Source: Erythrobacter ani (lineage in GTDB: Bacteria; Pseudomonadota; Alphaproteobacteria; Sphingomonadales; Sphingomonadaceae). Taken from it: a stretch of 64,000 nt of DNA. Below the pieces are notes generated by a model, which searched no databases, was not told the DNA's origin, and saw nothing but the letters and a program-made list of their open reading frames with translations. The stretch is taken from assembly GCF_019204025.1 (NCBI RefSeq), contig NZ_JAGSPB010000001.1:558001-622000 (forward strand), written 5' to 3'. The stretch's first letter is position 1; each line of letters starts with the position of its first letter. This document shows positions 26,413 to 32,879 of this stretch, in pieces. The translations under genes were made by a program, and so were the position numbers.

Positions 26413-26709
26413 ATGCGCGTGAACCTTCCCCATGACCTCGGCAAAGAGGAAGTTCGCAAACGCATGCGCGAGCGAAGCCACGAGATTGCAGGCTATTTCC
26501 CGCCGGGCATGGCGACGATCAAGACATCCTGGCCCGATGACGATCAAATGGATCTGGTCGTCACCGCCGTCGGCCAGCGGATCGAGGGCGCGGTTGAGGT
26601 TTATGACGACGAGGTCGTGATCGAGATGAACTTGCCCGCAATGCTGGGTTTCTTGCGCGGCACGCTCGAACATGCCGTGCGAACCCAGGGCACTAAGCTG
26701 CTCGAATAA
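26413..26709 (+). CDS. Polyhydroxyalkanoic acid system family protein
   Basis: A 98-residue protein matching the short PHA-granule-region family (PF09650 type). It starts MRVNLPHDLGKEEVRKRMRERSHEIAGYFPPGMATIKTSWPDDDQMDLVVTAVGQRIEGAVEVYDDEVVIEMNLP, with no signal peptide or membrane helix. The family is found in PHA loci but also alone; no phaC or phasin gene is nearby. It follows the XpaC-like gene by 10 bases on the same strand and may be co-transcribed with telA-xpaC. The exact role is unknown. Confidence 0.8.
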   Translation: MRVNLPHDLGKEEVRKRMRERSHEIAGYFPPGMATIKTSWPDDDQMDLVVTAVGQRIEGAVEVYDDEVVIEMNLPAMLGFLRGTLEHAVRTQGTKLLE

Positions 26710-26804
26710 AACGGTTTCCAGCAAAACCTCTACAAACCAATTGCTTAGCGCAGTTGGGCATCGCCGTACGCATTGCAATACTTCGCGATATCTGTCATCA
26801 ACGA

Positions 26805-26834
26805 TTGACATTATGAGCCGACAAATCCCTATGA
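26805..26834 (+). promoter_or_regulatory. Possible sigma-70-type promoter upstream of the heme oxygenase gene
   Basis: TTGACA at 26805-26810 is followed 18 bases later by CTATGA at 26829-26834, a weak -10 match. It lies in the 135-base gap before the heme oxygenase gene. If used, transcription would begin just before the TTG candidate start at 26845. Confidence 0.3.
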
Positions 26835-26844
26835 CAGAACGGAT

Positions 26845-27492
26845 TTGCGGTGGAGGAAGGGTTTTTCGATCAGCAAAGCTGCCAACACGAATGATCTGCG
26901 TTCCTGCCTGCGCGGGGCGACGGCGGCTGCTCACGATCAGCTCGACCGCACGATGCGCGAGGTCAGCGGTTGGTCAAGCGAAGCGGAATACCGGCAGTTC
27001 CTCAGCCTTCAATATGCTGCCCGCGCGCCCATCGAAGGCTGGCTTTCCGAAGAGGCTCCCGACGATCTGAAGCCCCCGCCGCAATGCCCGCTGATCGCCC
27101 GAGACCTGATGGCGCTCGACGCACCGGTTCCAAAAATCCCGGCACGCGTGTCAGCCAGCTTTTCCGCACCCCCCGCCGACCGCGCGGGAATTATGGGTGT
27201 CGCATGGGTGGTGGCCGGATCCGCGCTCGGTAATCGCTCGATCCTGAAAGAGCTGGACCACGCCGGACAGTCGCAATGGCCCTCCAGCTTCCTGGGCGAC
27301 CCGCACATGCTCTCCTTCTGGAGCCGCCTGAAACGGCAAATGCGGGAGCCCGCCTCGGACGCTGATGTCGAGACGGCGACACAGGGCGCCTTTACCGCCT
27401 TCAACCATTTTACTGCCCACGCCCGGGAAACCGGTGTTCGGGCTTCCGATCTGCGCACCCATGAACGATCCTGCCCCATGAGCGTACCATGA
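26845..27492 (+). CDS. bphO: Heme oxygenase, bacteriophytochrome-associated
   Basis: About 215 residues of the BphO-type heme oxygenase that opens heme to biliverdin IXalpha. The proximal-histidine region is ATAAAHDQLDRTM (early, as in the family), and the distal helix glycine motif is AWVVAGSALGNRSI. It overlaps the phytochrome gene by 4 bases (ATGA), so the chromophore producer and receptor are co-expressed. The start is uncertain: no ATG or GTG exists in frame. A TTG at 26845 opens the frame, but a strong GGAGGAAGG ribosome site at 26852-26860 lies downstream of it and points to an ATC at 26869, eight bases further on. Confidence 0.85.
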   Translation: MRWRKGFSISKAANTNDLRSCLRGATAAAHDQLDRTMREVSGWSSEAEYRQFLSLQYAARAPIEGWLSEEAPDDLKPPPQCPLIARDLMALDAPVPKIPARVSASFSAPPADRAGIMGVAWVVAGSALGNRSILKELDHAGQSQWPSSFLGDPHMLSFWSRLKRQMREPASDADVETATQGAFTAFNHFTAHARETGVRASDLRTHERSCPMSVP

Positions 27493-30089
27493 ATTATAGC
27501 CAGCCCAGATCGCAGTTCACTGAATGCGACCGCGAGGCCATCCATCATATCGCAGCCGTCCAGGATTTTGGTGCGCTGATCGCTGTCAATTCGGACTGGG
27601 TCATCGCCCAGCGATCCGTCAATTGCGCATCCATGCTCGACCTTGACGCCTTGCCGCAGGTCGGCGCGCGGCTGTCGGACCACTTCACGCCAAATGCGAT
27701 GGACACGCTCAAAGCCGCGCTGGCGCGGCAATCGGGTGAGGACACGGTCGAACGGGTCTTCGGTCTGCGTTTGGTGCGCGGCGGGCAGCTGTTCGATTGC
27801 GCGCTGCATGCGAGCGGCAACCATTTGATCATCGAATTCGAGCCGCATGCCGAAGCCGAATACGCGGATCACCTCGCTTTGATCGGCCCTGTCCTGACGC
27901 AGCTTGAGCCGATCCGCGATTTGAAGACGCTTTTCGATACTGGCGCCACCTTGGTCCGGCAGATGCTCGGATACGACCGCGTCATGGTCTACAAGTTTCA
28001 CCGTGACGAAAGCGGCGAAGTCATTGCCGAAGATCGCCGCGACGATCTCGAACCGTTTCGCGGTCTTCGTTACCCACGGGCTGATATTCCGCAACAGGCG
28101 CGCGAGCTGTTCCGTCGCAACCGTTTTCGCGTCATCGCCGATATGGACGCGGAGCCGGTCCCGATCGAGCCCGCCACTTCGATGTATGGCGAGCCGCTCG
28201 ATCTTTCGATGAGCGTACTGCGCTCGCATTCGGCAATGCACGTGCAATACATGCGCAATATGGGCGTGCAGGCGTCGCTGACGATCGCGATCGTGCGCCA
28301 GGGCCGGCTGTGGGGAATGTTCTCGTGCCACCACACCGAACCCAAATTGCCAGCGTATTCGCTGCGCACAGTGGCCGAAATGTTCAGTCAGATGTTTTCC
28401 CTGATGCTGGACCGGATACTGATTGCCCGCACTGACGAACAGAACGCGCGCGGACGCAAGCTCCACGACCAGCTGATGTTGCGTTTCGCCGATGGAGACA
28501 GCCTGGCAAACAGCTTGCCAATGCTTGATGATGTGTTGCAGCAAGTCATCCCGCATGACGGGGCATCGGTTCTGACGGGCGATCATTACAGGGCGAGGGG
28601 CGCCGCTCCCAATCACGAACAATTCATGGCGCTGGCGCCCATTCTGAGCAGCGCACCCACCAGCCAGATCATCGCTACATCCGAACTCAAGGCGCAGATC
28701 GGCGATGCCGCCGAATTTGGCGACATCGCCGCAGGAGCGCTGGTGCTTCCCGTTTCGCGCAGCCCGCGCGATTACCTCGTGCTGTGGCGCAAACCGCTCA
28801 CACAGGTCGTGACATGGGCCGGCGATCCTACAAAGACCACGGCAGAGCCGGGACAGCGGCTTCATCCGCGCGGCAGTTTTGCCGCTTGGGAAGAAAGCGT
28901 CGAGGGCAGAAGCGAAGAATGGTCCGACGACGAAATCCAGATCGCTGAATCGCTGCGGGTGACTCTACTCGAAGTCATCCTGCGGATGACCGACGAAACA
29001 GCGCAGGAACGCGCACGCGCGCAGGAGCAGCAAGAGCTCCTGATTGCAGAGCTGAACCACCGTGTTCGCAACATTCTGAACCTGATCCGCGGCCTGGTAT
29101 CGCAATCGCAGGACGAGGCGATGAGCGTCTCCAACTTCGCCGCAATCATCGGCGGGCGCATTTCCGCTCTGGCGTCGGCACATGACAACATCACGCGAGA
29201 GAACTGGGCGCCTGCCCCGCTCTCCGCACTGTTCGATACCGAACTGGGTGCCTATCTGAGCGAAAAGAGAGGGCGATTCACGCTGATCGGCGACGATGTG
29301 CTGATCCGGCCCGAGGCGTACACCGTGCTCGCGCTGGTCGTGCACGAACTGGTCACCAATTCCGCCAAATACGGTTGCCTTTGCGACAGCTCAGGCCAGC
29401 TTACCGTCAAGCTCAAACGCAACGGTTTCGGCGATCTTGAGATCAAGTGGCAGGAACGCGGCGGCCCGCCGGTCAAGCCGCCGACGCGCCGGGGCTTCGG
29501 ATCGACGATCATAGAACGATCGATACCTCACGAATTGAAAGGCGATGCCATTTTGCGTTTCAAGCTTTCGGGCCTCGAAGCAGACTTCACCATCCCTGCG
29601 CGTTTCGTCGATTCCAATATCGTGACGCCTTTGGAGAACGCCGAGCAACTTGCAGCTAATGACACCGGTCCCGAAACCGAAGTCGATACGGTGGATGAAG
29701 TATCGCTGCCGGAACACGTCCTGATCGTGGAAGACAGCATGATTATCGCTCTGGATACCGAAGAAAATCTGAAGCGGCTGGGGGTGAAGTCCGTCCGCGT
29801 CGAAGGCAACGTCGCGGGCGCGCTGACCGCAATCGCGGCAAAAGAACCCGATTTCGCGATTATCGACTTCAACCTGGGGACCGAGTCCAGCGAACCTGTA
29901 GCGCGCGAGCTCAAAGAGCGCGGCGTACGCTTCGTGCTCGCCACCGGCTATGCCGAGATGGCGAACGAGGTCGAGGAACTCGGGGCAGATGCGCTGCTGC
30001 GCAAGCCTTATGACAGGGACGATCTGGAGAAAGCCTTGAAGGCCGGACGCGCCGACACCGCTTCCGTCAAGACAGCACAGGACGGGTGA
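27489..30089 (+). CDS. bphP: Bacteriophytochrome with HWE histidine kinase and C-terminal receiver
   Basis: An 866-residue red/far-red photoreceptor. The order is PAS, with the biliverdin-attachment Cys13 in TECDREAIHHIAAVQDFGAL; GAF, with PRADIP at 196-201 (D199 at the family Asp position); PHY, with tongue PRGSF at 460-464; an HWE-family kinase with AELNHRVRNILNLIRG and His524; an ATPase domain (LVVHELVTNSAKYG, then GFGST); and a receiver domain whose phosphoacceptor is Asp793 (AIIDFNLG). The variant PRADIP replaces the usual PASDIP. It probably phosphorylates its own receiver domain or a separate regulator. Its 3' end overlaps manA on the opposite strand by 23 bases. Confidence 0.95.
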   Translation: MNYSQPRSQFTECDREAIHHIAAVQDFGALIAVNSDWVIAQRSVNCASMLDLDALPQVGARLSDHFTPNAMDTLKAALARQSGEDTVERVFGLRLVRGGQLFDCALHASGNHLIIEFEPHAEAEYADHLALIGPVLTQLEPIRDLKTLFDTGATLVRQMLGYDRVMVYKFHRDESGEVIAEDRRDDLEPFRGLRYPRADIPQQARELFRRNRFRVIADMDAEPVPIEPATSMYGEPLDLSMSVLRSHSAMHVQYMRNMGVQASLTIAIVRQGRLWGMFSCHHTEPKLPAYSLRTVAEMFSQMFSLMLDRILIARTDEQNARGRKLHDQLMLRFADGDSLANSLPMLDDVLQQVIPHDGASVLTGDHYRARGAAPNHEQFMALAPILSSAPTSQIIATSELKAQIGDAAEFGDIAAGALVLPVSRSPRDYLVLWRKPLTQVVTWAGDPTKTTAEPGQRLHPRGSFAAWEESVEGRSEEWSDDEIQIAESLRVTLLEVILRMTDETAQERARAQEQQELLIAELNHRVRNILNLIRGLVSQSQDEAMSVSNFAAIIGGRISALASAHDNITRENWAPAPLSALFDTELGAYLSEKRGRFTLIGDDVLIRPEAYTVLALVVHELVTNSAKYGCLCDSSGQLTVKLKRNGFGDLEIKWQERGGPPVKPPTRRGFGSTIIERSIPHELKGDAILRFKLSGLEADFTIPARFVDSNIVTPLENAEQLAANDTGPETEVDTVDEVSLPEHVLIVEDSMIIALDTEENLKRLGVKSVRVEGNVAGALTAIAAKEPDFAIIDFNLGTESSEPVARELKERGVRFVLATGYAEMANEVEELGADALLRKPYDRDDLEKALKAGRADTASVKTAQDG

Positions 30090-30897
30090 GCAAGGTCACT
30101 TCCTCTGCGCTGAAATCGAGCGAAGCAATATCTGGCGCATAGAGGCACTCGCCTACGCCTGCGACAGCCGATCCATCCAGCGCGCGCACCGTACCCGACA
30201 AGGGTAGTGCAAGCAGTCCTTCCGCGTAGAGCTCATGATAGGACGGGTCTGGCGAGCCTTCGATCCGATCTAGGCGGAAGTGGCGGCCATCGATAAGCGC
30301 GGGTTCACGCACTTCGACTGTCCCGCGATGCTCGGCCGAATACGGGCGGCAATCGGCCACCGCCATCGCGCGGTCGAGGTGCAGCTCACGCGGTCTCCCG
30401 TAATCGTACAGCCGGAAGGTCGTGTCGCTGTTCTGCTGCACCTCAACCAGCGACAATCCCGGCCCGATCGCGTGCACGGTGCCCGCGGGCAGGTAGAAGA
30501 TGTCGCCTGCCCTCGCCTCGTGCCAAGCGAGCAGGTCTTCGACCGAGCCATCCAGCGCCGCCTGCCGCACCGTATCGGGCGGCAGCTCGTCCTTGAAACC
30601 GATGGCAAGGCTCGCCCCCGGTTCGGCGTCGAGAACCAGCCAGCATTCCTCCTTGCCATCTTCCCCGGCAAGTGCCTCGGCATCGGATGGATGAACCTGA
30701 ACCGAAAGCTTTTCACTCGTGAACAGGTATTTCACGAGCAATTGCGGGAGCTCCGGCGGCGGCTCGAACCAGATCTCGCCGATCCGCGTGTCCGCTTCAG
30801 TCTGAAACGGTGCGGGCAAGATATCCCTGCCCCAGACTTTTTCGACCGACCGGGTGGTTAGCAGACGCGCTCTAGCAGAAGCCGGGACTTCGCTCAT
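30067..30897 (-). CDS. manA: Mannose-6-phosphate isomerase, class I
   Basis: A 276-residue class I phosphomannose isomerase that interconverts mannose-6-P and fructose-6-P. Metal ligands are carried by LSVQVHPSDAEAL and the downstream GTVHAIGPGLSLVEVQQNSDTTFRLYDYGR block, the signature of the short bacterial form. Its ATG overlaps the manC stop by 4 bases, so manC-manA is an operon making GDP-mannose precursors for surface polysaccharide. The last 23 bases overlap bphP in antisense. Confidence 0.9.
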   Translation of the reverse strand: MSEVPASARARLLTTRSVEKVWGRDILPAPFQTEADTRIGEIWFEPPPELPQLLVKYLFTSEKLSVQVHPSDAEALAGEDGKEECWLVLDAEPGASLAIGFKDELPPDTVRQAALDGSVEDLLAWHEARAGDIFYLPAGTVHAIGPGLSLVEVQQNSDTTFRLYDYGRPRELHLDRAMAVADCRPYSAEHRGTVEVREPALIDGRHFRLDRIEGSPDPSYHELYAEGLLALPLSGTVRALDGSAVAGVGECLYAPDIASLDFSAEEVTLLTRPVLS

Positions 30898-31946
30898 TGG
30901 TCCATCGCTCCAGGAAGCTTCCCGACCCGCTGTGCGCCTTCCCGTGTCGTGACAAGAACCTCATCGCCCGACACGACAATGCAAACATCATCCAGCCCGA
31001 CAGCAGAAATCCGCGGCCCATCGGTCAAAGCCATGACTTTCGTGCAATTGTCGAGATCGACTGTGCCGCGCGTGATGTTGCCTTCGTCCTGCTCGTCCGG
31101 CATCGCATCGTGCAGCGCCGCCCAGTTTCCGATATCGGACCACCCCATATCGGCGGGCACCATGGCAGCGCGCGCCGTGTTTTCCATGACGGCATAATCG
31201 ATGGAGTCACCCTCAATCGCGCCGAACGGGGCTGCGGAGGGATAGAACCGGCTGCCTTCGTCCGAGCCCTGCGACACCGCCTGCGCAACCAGATCTGCCA
31301 TTTCAGGGCGATAGGCGCGTAATTCTTCGAGTAGAAAGCCTGCGCGAAACGCGAATATGCCGCCGTTCCAGCTGTATTCGCCGCTGTCGAGATATGAGCG
31401 GGCGCGTTCGATATCCGGTTTCTCGACAAAGCGCGCGATCCGGTAACCTCCTGGAAGGGGGTCACCGCGATGCAGATAGCCATAACCGGTTTCGGGATGT
31501 GTTGGCGCAATGCCGAACGATACCAACCAGTCGTCCGCCGCAAGATCCGCAGCCGCCAGAGCAGCCGCGCGGAATGCAGCCTCGTCGGAAATATGATGAT
31601 CGCTGGGACAGACAAGCATGATGTCGTCAGCTGGCAGTATCGCGGCGGCGAGCGCGATAGCCGGCGCAGTGTTGCGCGCGCATGGTTCAACGATCAGCCG
31701 ATGCCCTCGCCCCGCTGTTGACGGTGTGGCAATCTGCGCCTCGATAAGATCGATATGCTGCTCGCCGGCAACCACGATCGGCGCGGCGAAACGATCATCG
31801 CCAGCGACGCGGCCGATCGCCTCTTCGAACAGGGTCTGTTCGCCAATGAGGGGAAGAAAAGGCTTTGGCTTGTCTTTCCGGCTGACCGGCCACAACCGCG
31901 TACCACTGCCTCCGCACAGAATGACCGGATGGATCGGGTTGGACAT
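30894..31946 (-). CDS. manC: Mannose-1-phosphate guanylyltransferase
   Basis: A 350-residue nucleotidyltransferase making GDP-mannose from mannose-1-P and GTP. The N-terminal pyrophosphorylase signature CGGSGTRLWPVSRKDKPKPFLP (residues 11-32), the metal/nucleotide site VCPSDHHIS, ETGYGYLHRG, and FVEKPDIERA are all present. It lacks the fused C-terminal isomerase domain of bifunctional ManC/AlgA, which here is encoded by the separate, overlapping manA. The PMM step (manB) is not in the window. Confidence 0.94.
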   Translation of the reverse strand: MSNPIHPVILCGGSGTRLWPVSRKDKPKPFLPLIGEQTLFEEAIGRVAGDDRFAAPIVVAGEQHIDLIEAQIATPSTAGRGHRLIVEPCARNTAPAIALAAAILPADDIMLVCPSDHHISDEAAFRAAALAAADLAADDWLVSFGIAPTHPETGYGYLHRGDPLPGGYRIARFVEKPDIERARSYLDSGEYSWNGGIFAFRAGFLLEELRAYRPEMADLVAQAVSQGSDEGSRFYPSAAPFGAIEGDSIDYAVMENTARAAMVPADMGWSDIGNWAALHDAMPDEQDEGNITRGTVDLDNCTKVMALTDGPRISAVGLDDVCIVVSGDEVLVTTREGAQRVGKLPGAMDQ

Positions 31947-32060
31947 GGATTAGCTTTTCAACCTCATTGCCTGCCGGAGGACTGCTGGCGCAGGGTATAT
32001 CAGCCGGATCGGTCGTTACCACCCTGATTTCACTAAGGTGCCCGCTGCGCAATCGCCCTG

Positions 32061-32792
32061 TCAGAACCACCTCTGACGCCAGTAAAACGGTGCCGGAACG
32101 GGATTCCCGCTCACATCCTGAGCAGGCTTGAACCGCAGCCTGTCTTCAACCAATTGACAGGTGATGCGATCGGCTTCGGGATCGGGACTGGCCCGGTATA
32201 CGGAGCATTGCCGGGCGCGGCCATCGACACCAACGACAACCCGTACGATGACCTCCGTCCCGCGCCGTGCGGCACGCCCGCCCTCCGGCACCGGATAGTC
32301 GCGGGCATTGTCGATACCGCCCGAGATATGCACCGGCTTGCTTACCGCGACACCGCCTCGTCCGCCGCCGCGATTGCCGCTTCCGGTGCCAGTGCCGCTG
32401 CCAGCCGCGCCGGTTCCATCACCCTCTGAGCGGGCACCGGACCGCGTGGCTGTTCCGGTGGAGGAAGCCTGCGGCAGCGGTACTGGCTGCTGCTCGATTG
32501 GCGTTTCAGGAGCTGTGACTGGCTGCGGGACCGCTTCCTTCCCCGGAGCGCCCTGCGCGCCCTCGTCCGGTTCGGGCTCATTCTCAGGCGGAGGAGGGTC
32601 GGGCGGCGCGGTGATTGTGACGGTGAAAGCCGAAACCACCGTGTCCTCGACCGAAGACGTGAATTCCGGCGCGAGCGCGCGGGCAAGGCCGTAGAGCGCG
32701 GCCACGTGCAGCAGGATGATGAGCACGACAAGCCACCAGCGCGGTCGGCGCAGCGGGCTCGAATACCGGGTTTTTACGTGGGTCTCCATCAA
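32061..32792 (-). CDS. TonB family energy-transducing protein
   Basis: A 243-residue TonB-like protein. It has a short cytoplasmic start, one membrane helix (RWWLVVLIILLHVAALYGLARAL, about residues 18-41), and a Pro/Glu/Gly-rich periplasmic spacer. The C-terminal domain has YPVPEGGRAARRGTEVIVRVVVGVDGRARQCSVYRASPDPEADRITCQLVEDRLRFKPA, the TonB C-terminal fold. It would couple ExbBD to the TonB-dependent receptors in this window. No exbB/exbD genes are adjacent. It is divergent from the hybrid kinase. Confidence 0.9.
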   Translation of the reverse strand: MMETHVKTRYSSPLRRPRWWLVVLIILLHVAALYGLARALAPEFTSSVEDTVVSAFTVTITAPPDPPPPENEPEPDEGAQGAPGKEAVPQPVTAPETPIEQQPVPLPQASSTGTATRSGARSEGDGTGAAGSGTGTGSGNRGGGRGGVAVSKPVHISGGIDNARDYPVPEGGRAARRGTEVIVRVVVGVDGRARQCSVYRASPDPEADRITCQLVEDRLRFKPAQDVSGNPVPAPFYWRQRWF

Positions 32793-32879
32793 GAGGCTGG
32801 CGGTCTTTCTGGTTCATCACCCCGGCAAGAGCGCCCGGGTTTCGCGCGCTTGGCTATACCAAGTCTGGAGCGATTTGCG

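Noticed and set aside
27009-28865. 618-codon minus-strand frame opposite the heme oxygenase and phytochrome
   Set aside because: It crosses two genes with clear motifs on the other strand and shows no protein family signature.
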